A stretch of 6,726 nucleotides of DNA from Actinomycetes bacterium. GTDB lineage: Bacteria > Actinomycetota > Acidimicrobiia > Acidimicrobiales > Palsa-688. Each line of letters opens with the position of its first letter. Within the stretch, counting starts at the first letter, position 1. Location: positions 1 to 6,726 of the forward strand of contig JAKBBA010000162.1 of assembly GCA_021808665.1 (NCBI GenBank), read 5' to 3'. Shown one piece after another: positions 1 to 6,014 of this stretch. The notes under the pieces were generated by a model, which was not told the origin of the DNA, searched no databases, and saw nothing but the letters and a program-made list of their open reading frames with translations. Position numbers and translations under genes: made by a program.

Positions 1-1559
1 CCGTCGAGCGGCCACCACGTCCCCGACGACCAGGAACCCTGCGGCCAGGAGCTTTGCAGGACCCTGTCGGGGGCCGCCTCCAAATGGGGCGACGCATCGA
101 GGATCATCGTCGCCTCGCGAGTGCTGTCGTAACGGTCCCATGGCGGTAGGACAGACGAGTCGCCCGGACGTGGCGTTCCGAAGATGACGAAATCGGCAAC
201 CATCTGGGCCATGGCGAGGCAGAGCGCAGTCTGTGGCTCGCGCGCCTCAGGCGTGGAGGCGAAGGTGTCGGCACCCCAGATTGCGAGCCCGTCCATACCG
301 TGGCCTCCGCTCAGCGCCTCCGGCACGCCTGGAGGTAGACCGTCATAGCGGTAACGCCATACTGCTGCGTGCGTGGCCTGGGCCTCTGCAAGGCGGCGTG
401 TGGGGACCCCGTAGCGCTCGTCGCCGAGCACGGCGAGGCCGACGGTCGAAGCGTCGGCGCCTGGCAGCGCGTGCTTGTAGGCGTCCAGAAGGACGCGCGC
501 CCTGGTCTCGCCGAACAGCCGGGTCAGCGACCCCTCTGCCTCCAAGCCGGCCGTCGGGTCTCCGAGATGAAATGTCGCTCCCTCGTGGCCGTTGTTGCCT
601 ACCAGCAGCGCCACCCCGCTCGCTGCGCCACGGGCGACCGCTTCGATTGGCACGGAGGGCAGTGCCGCTGTAGCTGTGCTGGGACGCCATATCCAGGTGC
701 CACGTGGTCCCGTTGCTATGGCCTCTTGCGCTGCCACAAACTCCTTCGGTGATATCGACAGGAGCGTATCGACGTCGGTGTCGCTCTCGTGCAGGCCGAG
801 CAGGCTGAGCAGGCGTATCCGCAACCGGGACGCGAATGCAGGGTTGGCGACGTGGTCACCGCCCCCGCTTGCGACGATCGCCCGTTGAAACAGGCCGACA
901 GCCAAAGGAGACGTCATCAGATTTACGATGCTCTTGCCCCCGGCGGAGATCCCGTACGCCGTCACACGGGCCGGATCGCCACCGAAGGAAGCCACATTGT
1001 CTCGTACCCAGCGCAGCGCCGCTACCTGGTCGAGGAGTCCGGCGCACCCGGAATCCTCGTTGCCCCAGCCCGAAAGTCCACGAAGGTCGAGAAATCCTAG
1101 AGACCCCAGCCGGTAGTTGAAGGTGACCACGACCAGACCACGTCGGGCGAGACCCGCGCCGTCGCCGATCGGAGCAGCCGCGCCCGAACCCTGCGCGTAG
1201 CCACCGCCGTGAACACTTACCAAGACAGGGTAACCCCGGCCTTCGGCGGCTGGACGGTCGGGAGCAGTAACGTTGACGCTGAGGCAGTCCTCGTCGAAGC
1301 GGTCGTCTCGCAGCTGTCCGGTGAACGGATCGGCGACCCGGCTCTGCCACGCTGAAGGGCCGACGGCCATCGCCGTGCGGACACCGCTCCAGGGCTCGAC
1401 GGCCTGCGGCGACCGGAACCGTAACAGCCCGACGGGGGGCGCGGCGTAGGGGATTCCCAGCCACCGAAGTATTCCGTCTCCGGCTTCGCCGGCTATCCGT
1501 CCGGAGGTGGTTGCTACAACAACCTCCGAGCCGGCCGGCAGCGCCATACCGATCATCAT
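1..1559 (-). CDS. Type-B carboxylesterase (alpha/beta hydrolase), C-terminus cut by window edge
   Basis: Reading the minus strand from ATG at 1559-1557 gives 519 codons with no stop before the left edge, so the C-terminal end is missing but probably short for a family of about 450-550 residues. Family landmarks appear in order: GIPYAAPPVGLLRF (about 35-48), EDCLSVNV (90-97), oxyanion-hole HGGGY (117-121), FGGDPARVTAYG (192-203) and the nucleophile motif GISAG with Ser205. The acidic triad member is probably Glu326 in NNGHEGATF, and the histidine is His420 in GGHGMDGLAIWG. The usual nucleophile motif is GESAG, so Ile204 is unusual. No signal peptide is visible, suggesting a cytoplasmic enzyme. 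It would hydrolyse carboxylic esters, but the substrate cannot be read. Any link to phenylacetate metabolism rests on proximity only. The start has a weak ribosome site (GGAACC); ATG codons at 1556 and 1547 are alternatives. It lies downstream of tetR on the same strand, separated by 216 bp and a hairpin, so it probably has its own promoter. Confidence 0.88.
   Translation of the reverse strand, partial: MMIGMALPAGSEVVVATTSGRIAGEAGDGILRWLGIPYAAPPVGLLRFRSPQAVEPWSGVRTAMAVGPSAWQSRVADPFTGQLRDDRFDEDCLSVNVTAPDRPAAEGRGYPVLVSVHGGGYAQGSGAAAPIGDGAGLARRGLVVVTFNYRLGSLGFLDLRGLSGWGNEDSGCAGLLDQVAALRWVRDNVASFGGDPARVTAYGISAGGKSIVNLMTSPLAVGLFQRAIVASGGGDHVANPAFASRLRIRLLSLLGLHESDTDVDTLLSISPKEFVAAQEAIATGPRGTWIWRPSTATAALPSVPIEAVARGAASGVALLVGNNGHEGATFHLGDPTAGLEAEGSLTRLFGETRARVLLDAYKHALPGADASTVGLAVLGDERYGVPTRRLAEAQATHAAVWRYRYDGLPPGVPEALSGGHGMDGLAIWGADTFASTPEAREPQTALCLAMAQMVADFVIFGTPRPGDSSVLPPWDRYDSTREATMILDASPHLEAAPDRVLQSSWPQGSWSSGTWWPLD
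1502..1528. repeat. Imperfect inverted repeat inside the esterase 5' coding region
   Basis: CGGAGGTGGTTG (1502-1513) and CAACAACCTCCG (1517-1528) form 12-bp arms with one mismatch and a 3-base loop. On the minus strand this covers roughly codons 11-19 of the esterase, a Val-Val-Val-Ala-Thr-Thr stretch. It could fold in the mRNA near the start codon. It may equally be an accident of codon content. Confidence 0.35.
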
Positions 1560-1703
1560 AGGTTCCGGGCGGTGAAGCGTGCCCCTGCCGGGCGGCGATC
1601 GTTGATTTGATCCCTCGGCTGTCGGTCGGCGGCGACTGGGTCCCGAAAAGGTTTCCCGTGGTTTGGGCCGGCTAGAAGGCGTCTTCGGGGCCCCCGCTAA
1701 CTA

Positions 1704-1748
1704 ACTGTGACCGTAATTGCACAAAAACCGTGCAATTACGGTCACAGT
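1704..1748 (-). terminator. Perfect 19-bp hairpin, likely terminator of tetR
   Basis: ACTGTGACCGTAATTGCAC (1704-1722) is followed by the 7-base loop AAAAACC and an exact reverse complement (1730-1748). On the minus strand the hairpin begins 27 nt after the tetR stop codon, which fits a transcription terminator isolating the esterase from tetR. There is no run of T after the stem on either strand, so it is not a canonical intrinsic terminator; actinobacterial terminators often lack the tract. The stem centre is A/T-richer than its surroundings. A long symmetric protein-binding site for the esterase promoter is the alternative. Confidence 0.5.
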
Positions 1749-1775
1749 CTTGGCGAAAGGGGTGTTTCCCGACAT

Positions 1776-2447
1776 TCAGGCGACGGCACCTACCTGTGGA
1801 GGAGATCTGATGCCTTCGAAGGCGACACGGGTGACGGTGTCGGCGATGACCCGTCCAGCGTCCCTGCTTCGAGGTCGGTACCACTCGACGAGCGAGTTGA
1901 CCAGGCCGAAGAGCAGCCGGGCGGCAAGTTTGGCGTCTATGTCGGAGCGGATATCGCCGTCGGCGATGGCCTCTTGGAGTAGCGCTGCGACCTGCCGGTC
2001 GAGGGTGCGGCGCCGTGAGAGTGCGCGCCGCTCGACGGCGGTGTTGCCCCGGACCCGCAGCAGCAGCGTGACGTAGGGGAGTTCCTCGACGAGCACCATG
2101 ACGCTGTCGTGTACGAGGCGCTCGAGCTTTGCGACTGCCGGCGCTTGGAGGGCTTGTACTTCCTCGGCAACGGCGAACAGCCCTCGATGCGCCCGCTCGA
2201 GGGCAAGCTCTAGCAGCGTTTCCTTGCTCTCGACATGGTGGTAGATGGCCGACTTGGAGATGCCGAGGCGCTTCGCAAGGTCGCCCATGCTCGTCCCGTC
2301 GTAGCCCCGCTCGTTGAACACCTGCACAGCGACGCCAAGGAGGGAGTCGAGGTCGTAGCCGGGGCGCCCCGGACGGCCCGCCCCGTTTACTGCCACTCTT
2401 GCACCTGCCGGCGATGCGGATGCGGTCGTCTGTTCAAGTCCTGCCAT
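1776..2447 (-). CDS. TetR-family transcriptional regulator, probable PaaR-type repressor of the paa genes
   Basis: The protein has 223 residues, typical for TetR regulators. The N-terminal helix-turn-helix is clear: a helix around DLDSLLGVAVQVFNERGYD (32-50), then GTSMGDLAKRLGISKSAIYHHV (51-72) and ESKETLLELAL, the classic TetR DNA-binding layout. The remainder is a helical ligand and dimer domain rich in Leu, Ala and Arg. About 30 residues precede the domain (Ala/Gly/Thr-rich, then GRPGRPG), so a shorter start is possible. The ATG at 2447 is kept because AAGG lies upstream at workable spacing. The gene is divergent from paaK, with a palindrome 18 bp upstream of its start, and the same palindrome recurs before paaA. 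Known actinobacterial PaaR proteins are TetR-type repressors released by phenylacetyl-CoA. That this protein is PaaR, and represses itself, is inferred from context and the paired sites. Confidence 0.85.
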   Translation of the reverse strand: MAGLEQTTASASPAGARVAVNGAGRPGRPGYDLDSLLGVAVQVFNERGYDGTSMGDLAKRLGISKSAIYHHVESKETLLELALERAHRGLFAVAEEVQALQAPAVAKLERLVHDSVMVLVEELPYVTLLLRVRGNTAVERRALSRRRTLDRQVAALLQEAIADGDIRSDIDAKLAARLLFGLVNSLVEWYRPRSRDAGRVIADTVTRVAFEGIRSPPQVGAVA

Positions 2448-2458
2448 CCCTCGAAGCC

Positions 2459-2488
2459 TTGCCTTACTGAACGATCGGTCGCTAATGT
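2459..2488 (+). promoter_or_regulatory. Candidate paaK promoter
   Basis: A -35-like TTGCCT (2459-2464) and a -10-like TAATGT (2483-2488) are separated by 18 bp, and the palindrome at 2466-2479 lies exactly between them. A start of transcription near 2495 would place the TTG codon at 2489 upstream of the message and favour the GTG start of paaK at 2528. Both hexamers are only partial matches to consensus, so this is tentative. Confidence 0.35.
2466..2479. promoter_or_regulatory. Putative TetR/PaaR operator in the tetR-paaK gap
   Basis: ACTGAACGATCGGT matches ACCGNNCGNNCGGT at 9 of 10 fixed positions and is an imperfect palindrome. It sits 18 bp upstream of the tetR ATG and about 48 bp upstream of the paaK GTG, so a bound repressor could block both directions. 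The form resembles the PaaR motif I recall for Corynebacterium glutamicum, whose core is ACCGNNCGNNCGGT. Binding is inferred. Confidence 0.6.
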
Positions 2489-2512
2489 TTGTCTCGTCCG
2501 ATCGTACTCAGC

Positions 2513-2520
2513 GGAGGGGG
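2513..2520 (+). promoter_or_regulatory. Ribosome binding site that decides the paaK start
   Basis: GGAGGGGG ends 7 nt before the GTG at 2528. No comparable purine-rich stretch precedes the in-frame TTG at 2489. This favours GTG 2528 as the translation start. Confidence 0.6.
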
Positions 2521-2527
2521 CCCACAG

Positions 2528-3838
2528 GTGCCGGAAGCGTTGGCGAACCGTGGGGCTTCGCCCGAAAGCCTCGAAGCAATCGAGCGGGCATCGCTAGACG
2601 AGCTGAGGGAGTTGCAGCTCGGGCGCCTGCAATGGTCGCTCCGCCACGCTTACGACAATGTCGTCCACTACCGCCGTGCCTTCGACGCCGCAGGGGTGCA
2701 CCCCGACGACTGCAAAGGTCTCGGCGACCTAGCGCGTTTTCCTTTCACGACCAAGCAGGATCTCCGGGACAACTACCCGTTCGGGATGTTCGCCGTCGCG
2801 CAGAGCGACGTTACCCGGATCCACGCGTCATCGGGTACGACCGGGTTGCCGACGGTCGTCGGCTACAACGCTGCGGACATCGCTACATGGTCGACGCTGA
2901 TGGCCCGATCGATCAGGGCGGCAGGCGGCCGTCCCGGCGACAAGGTCCACGTGGCCTACGGCTACGGGCTGTTTACCGGTGGCCTCGGTGCTCATTACGG
3001 AGCGGAGGCACTGGGCTGCACGGTCATCCCGGTGTCAGGCGGCATGACCGAACGCCAGGTGCTGCTGATCCGCGACTTCGCTCCCGAGGTGATCATGGTG
3101 ACGCCCTCGTACATGTTGGCGATCGTCGACGAGATGGAGCGCCAAGGAATCGATCCGAGAGAATGCTCTCTCCAGGTCGGAATCTTCGGCGCCGAGCCGT
3201 GGACCAACGACATGCGAGCAGAGATCGAGGACCGCCTTCGCATGCACGCCGTCGACATCTACGGACTGTCGGAGGTCATGGGCCCCGGCGTCGCCCAGGA
3301 ATGCGTAGAGACCAAAGACGGGCTGCACATCTGGGAGGACCACTTCTATCCGGAGGTGATCGACCCGGTGTCTGGACGAGTGCTTGGCGACGGCGAGAGA
3401 GGGGAGCTTGTCTTCACCTCCCTCACCAAGCAGGCGATGCCGGTCATCCGATACCGCACCCGCGACCTCACGAGACTGATGGAGGGCACGGCACGCCCGA
3501 TGCGGCGGATGGAGAAGGTGACGGGACGTTCCGACGACATGATCATCTTGCGCGGCGTCAACCTTTTTCCGACCCAGATCGAAGAGCTCGTCTTGCAGAC
3601 GGCAGCGCTCTCCCCGCATTTCCAGTGTGTCTTGACCCGTCCGGGCCGGATGGACGAAATGACGGTCCGCGTCGAACGGCGCCCGCAGGTGACGGCGGCC
3701 AGTGCTGGGCAAGAGCTTGCGAAGCTCGTGAAGGACCGGATCGGCGTGACCGTCCACGTGGAGGTCGTCGAGCCGGGAGGTATAGAGCGTTCTGTGGGAA
3801 AAATGCGGCGGGTGCTCGACGAGCGCCCGACCCGCTGA
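2528..3838 (+). CDS. paaK: Phenylacetate-CoA ligase
   Basis: PaaK is an ATP-dependent, AMP-forming ligase that converts phenylacetate and CoA to phenylacetyl-CoA in the cytoplasm, the entry step of the pathway. With the GTG start it has 436 residues, the normal PaaK length. It shows ASLDELRELQ near the N-terminus, the phosphate-binding RIHASSGTTG loop (about 97-106), VAYGYGLFTGGLGAHYG (about 142-158), GAEPW, the adenylate motif DIYGLSEVMGPG (243-254), YRTRDLTRL (309-317), the hinge GRSDDMIILRGVNLFP (about 333-348) and a C-terminal SVGKMRRV whose Lys425 is probably the adenylation lysine. These patterns match PaaK from end to end. A longer TTG start at 2489 adds 13 residues, but it has no ribosome site and overlaps the candidate promoter. 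The gene is divergent from tetR and ends 56 bp from the convergent paaG-like gene; no clear terminator is seen between them. Confidence 0.97.
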   Translation: MPEALANRGASPESLEAIERASLDELRELQLGRLQWSLRHAYDNVVHYRRAFDAAGVHPDDCKGLGDLARFPFTTKQDLRDNYPFGMFAVAQSDVTRIHASSGTTGLPTVVGYNAADIATWSTLMARSIRAAGGRPGDKVHVAYGYGLFTGGLGAHYGAEALGCTVIPVSGGMTERQVLLIRDFAPEVIMVTPSYMLAIVDEMERQGIDPRECSLQVGIFGAEPWTNDMRAEIEDRLRMHAVDIYGLSEVMGPGVAQECVETKDGLHIWEDHFYPEVIDPVSGRVLGDGERGELVFTSLTKQAMPVIRYRTRDLTRLMEGTARPMRRMEKVTGRSDDMIILRGVNLFPTQIEELVLQTAALSPHFQCVLTRPGRMDEMTVRVERRPQVTAASAGQELAKLVKDRIGVTVHVEVVEPGGIERSVGKMRRVLDERPTR

Positions 3839-3894
3839 ATGGCGACTGATGATGGCAGTAGGATCGGCAAAACAAGGGAGGTCCGGCTCCGGAG

Positions 3895-4692
3895 CTATCG
3901 ACCTGTGAAGTCCGGTTTCTCCTTGGCCAGGAAAGCGTCGACCGCACCTCGGTGGTCAGCCGTGGCGCCGAGGACCGTCTGGTCGCGCTGTTCCGCCGCG
4001 AGGACGTCTGACCACGGCGCCCCCCACGCGTCGCGGATTGCGCGTTTGGCGACGCCATATGCGAGGGTGGGGCCCGCGGCCAACCGGGCCGCCAAGACCT
4101 GCACTTCTGCGTCGAGGACGTCTGCCGCCACCACACGCCCGACGAGGCCCCACGCTAGTGCCTGGTCTGCGCTGAACGGCTCGGAGAGCAGTACAAGCTC
4201 GCTGGCTCGCGCGACTCCGACCGCCCTCGACAGTGACGCCGACAGGCCGGAGTCGGGTGTGAGGCCGATGGCGCTGAAAGCCGTGGTGAAGCGAGCGCCG
4301 ACGGAGGCCACCCGAATGTCGCATGCGAGTGCTATTCCGAGCCCGGCACCTGCGCACGCCCCGTTGATCGCGGCGATGACCGGCTTTCGCATCGTTGCGA
4401 GGGCCGTGACGACAGGGTTGTAGTGATCGGCGATAGTCGCGAACGCTGCGTCGGCGCCTTCCGCCAGCGCCCTATGGTGCTCGGCGAGGTCCTGGCCGGC
4501 GCAGAATACCCGTCCGGTACCGGTGACGACCACGCAACGTACGGCGCCGTCGTTGGCAGAGTCGGTGCAGGCCTGCACCAACTCCTCCTTGTCCGAGGCG
4601 TCGAGGGACGGCCTGGTCAAGGTGATGGTGGCGACTGCGCCCTCGGTCTCGTAGCGCACGCTCTGCCTCTGCGATGACTCCGAATTGTCCAC
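3895..4692 (-). CDS. paaG: Enoyl-CoA hydratase/isomerase, probable PaaG (ring-epoxide isomerase)
   Basis: This is a crotonase-fold protein of 265 residues. PaaG isomerises ring-1,2-epoxyphenylacetyl-CoA to oxepin-CoA. Visible landmarks are ATITLTRP (21-28), the CoA and oxyanion segment FCAGQDLAEHH (63-73), YNPVV (91-95), the second oxyanion segment AAINGACAGAGLGIALACDIRVAS (107-130), and FSAIGLTPDSG (139-149) with Asp147 at the place of the PaaG catalytic aspartate. The C-terminal AFLAKEKPDFTGR closely follows PaaG. The two glutamates that catalyse hydration in PaaF-type enzymes are absent (Gly-rich segment and Asp147 instead), so isomerase is preferred over hydratase. The called start is GTG at 4692, which lacks a ribosome site. 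An in-frame GTG at 4659 has AGAGG 6 nt upstream and would give 254 residues, so the real start may be there. The gene is antiparallel to paaK and divergent from paaABC, with a shared operator between it and paaA. Confidence 0.85.
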   Translation of the reverse strand: MDNSESSQRQSVRYETEGAVATITLTRPSLDASDKEELVQACTDSANDGAVRCVVVTGTGRVFCAGQDLAEHHRALAEGADAAFATIADHYNPVVTALATMRKPVIAAINGACAGAGLGIALACDIRVASVGARFTTAFSAIGLTPDSGLSASLSRAVGVARASELVLLSEPFSADQALAWGLVGRVVAADVLDAEVQVLAARLAAGPTLAYGVAKRAIRDAWGAPWSDVLAAEQRDQTVLGATADHRGAVDAFLAKEKPDFTGR

Positions 4693-4711
4693 GAGAACAC
4701 GCTAACATGCT

Positions 4712-4727
4712 GACCGAACGTCCGGTC
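4712..4727. promoter_or_regulatory. Putative TetR/PaaR operator in the paaG-paaA divergent promoter
   Basis: GACCGAACGTCCGGTC is a 16-bp palindrome with one mismatched pair, and its inner 14 bases (4713-4726) match ACCGNNCGNNCGGT perfectly. It lies in the 69-bp gap between the two divergent genes, 34 bp upstream of the paaA ATG and 19 bp upstream of the GTG at 4692. On the minus strand it would fall between a weak -35 (TTTCCG, 4732-4727) and a weak -10 (CATGTT, 4709-4704) with 17-bp spacing. One bound dimer could control both directions. Confidence 0.7.
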
Positions 4728-4761
4728 GGAAACCATCCGGCCTCGCTAGAGGGAAACGCCT

Positions 4762-5733
4762 ATGCCTGCATCTAGCAGCCACGTTGCCGAAGTCCCCGGA
4801 GACGAGCGAGCCCACTTCGATTCGCTGATAGCGCGCGAGCAGCGCATCGAGCCTCGCGACTGGATGCCCGACGAGTACCGTGCCACGTTGATCCGCCAGG
4901 TGGCACAGCACGCCCACTCCGAGATCATCGGCATGCAACCGGAGGGGATGTGGATCACCCGAGCTCCGTCGCTACGTCGAAAGGCGATCCTCCTGGCGAA
5001 AGTGCAAGACGAGGCAGGCCACGGAATGTACCTGTACTCCGCGGCGGAGACTCTCGGAGCGGACCGGGCCGACCTGACAGCCAAGCTCATCGCCGGCCGC
5101 CAGAAATACTCGTCGATTTTCAACTACCCCACCCTCACTTATGCCGATGTGGGTGTCATCGGGTGGCTGGTCGACGGAGCTGCGATATGTAATCAGGTGC
5201 CGCTGTGTCGCTCCTCCTACGGTCCTTATGCCCGGGCGATGGTGAGGATTTGCAAGGAAGAGTCCTTTCACCAGCGGCAGGGCTACGAGCTGCTGCTCAC
5301 CATGATGGCGGGCACGCCTGGCCAGAGGGAGATGGTCCAAGATGCAGTCGACCGGTGGTGGTGGCCTTCGCTGATGATGTTCGGGCCGCCCGACGAGAGC
5401 TCGCCGAACACGGCGCGGTCCATGGCGTGGGGAGTGAAAAGGCATACCAACGACGAGCTCAGGCAGAGTTTCGTCGACATGTCGGTTCCCCAAGCCGACA
5501 GGCTCGGGGTAACACTCCCCGATACCGGCCTGAGCTGGAACGGGGAGCGAGGGTCTTACGACTTCAGCGAACCGGACTGGGCGGAGTTCGCTCAGGTCGT
5601 TGCCGGCAACGGCCCGTGTAACGCCGCCCGGCTCGCCCGCCGCCGAGAGGCCCACGAGAACGGGGAGTGGGTGCGTGCAGCGGCAGTCGCTCACGCCACC
5701 AAACGCGCCGCACGCGGTGGAGAACGACCGTGA
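4762..5733 (+). CDS. paaA: Phenylacetyl-CoA 1,2-epoxidase catalytic subunit A
   Basis: PaaA is the diiron oxygenase subunit that inserts oxygen into the ring of phenylacetyl-CoA. The protein has 323 residues, slightly longer than the roughly 310 of E. coli PaaA. The diiron ligands can be placed by motif and spacing: Glu54 in AHSEIIG, Glu84 and His87 in QDEAGHG, Asp138 in GWLVDGA, and Glu167 and His170 in [10 protein letters not shown]. All appear intact. Other signatures are [14 protein letters not shown] (67-80), SIFNYPTL (118-125), SYGPYARAM (152-160), [14 protein letters not shown] (199-212), [11 protein letters not shown] and the C-terminal [12 protein letters not shown]. The ATG at 4762 has GAGGG 8 nt upstream. 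It is the first gene of the paaABC operon, and its TGA overlaps the paaB start by 4 bp. Confidence 0.97.
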   Translation: MPASSSHVAEVPGDERAHFDSLIAREQRIEPRDWMPDEYRATLIRQVAQHAHSEIIGMQPEGMWITRAPSLRRKAILLAKVQDEAGHGMYLYSAAETLGADRADLTAKLIAGRQKYSSIFNYPTLTYADVGVIGWLVDGAAICNQVPLCRSSYGPYARAMVRICKEESFHQRQGYELLLTMMAGTPGQREMVQDAVDRWWWPSLMMFGPPDESSPNTARSMAWGVKRHTNDELRQSFVDMSVPQADRLGVTLPDTGLSWNGERGSYDFSEPDWAEFAQVVAGNGPCNAARLARRREAHENGEWVRAAAVAHATKRAARGGERP

Positions 5734-6014
5734 GTGCCGACTGGCCGCTCTACGAGGTGTTCCTCCGAGCGAAGCGGGGTTTGAACCACGTGCACGTCGG
5801 GTCCGTCCATGCCCCTGACGCCGCGATGGCTCTGCGCAACGCCCGCGACCTTTACACGCGCCGCAACGAGGGTGTGAGCATTTGGGTGGTTGCTTCGGCA
5901 GACATCACCGCGTCGAGCCCCGACGAGAAAGACGCGTTCTTCTCCTCCAGTGCCGACAAGGTGTACCGCCACCCGACCTTCTACCAGATCCCCGACGACG
6001 TCCCCCGCATATGA
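5730..6014 (+). CDS. paaB: Phenylacetyl-CoA epoxidase subunit B
   Basis: PaaB is a small non-catalytic subunit of the epoxidase complex. The protein has 94 residues, as expected (about 95). Recognisable segments are [21 protein letters not shown] (about 5-25), [14 protein letters not shown] (32-45), SIWVV and the ending [14 protein letters not shown]. It begins at GTG 5730, overlapping the paaA stop as GTGA, with GGAGA (5719-5723) 6 nt upstream. An extension of the open frame upstream of this codon runs inside paaA in another frame and is not family-like. It ends in ATGA overlap with paaC, indicating translational coupling. Confidence 0.95.
   Translation: MSADWPLYEVFLRAKRGLNHVHVGSVHAPDAAMALRNARDLYTRRNEGVSIWVVASADITASSPDEKDAFFSSSADKVYRHPTFYQIPDDVPRI

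Noticed and set aside
856..1464. Open minus-strand frame of 202 codons
   Set aside because: Arg/Pro-rich, no family motifs. It is a shifted frame of the esterase, whose true frame carries HGGGY and the triad.
1687..1695. GGGGCCCCC run as a regulatory site
   Set aside because: Short GC-only symmetry is expected by chance in this base composition.
3035..3757. Minus-strand frame of 240 codons opposite paaK
   Set aside because: Antisense frame typical of high-GC coding DNA; no ribosome site or recognisable motif.
2485..3849. Long plus-strand frame of 454 codons starting at ATG 2485
   Set aside because: Shadow of paaK in another frame. The product is Arg-rich and unlike any domain, while the paaK frame matches the ligase throughout.
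3886..3895. GCTCCGGAGC palindrome between paaK and paaG as a terminator
   Set aside because: Only 5-bp arms with no loop and no T tract; too short to support a terminator call.
4972..5694. Minus-strand frame of 240 codons opposite paaA
   Set aside because: Lies wholly within the conserved paaA coding sequence, with no motif of its own.
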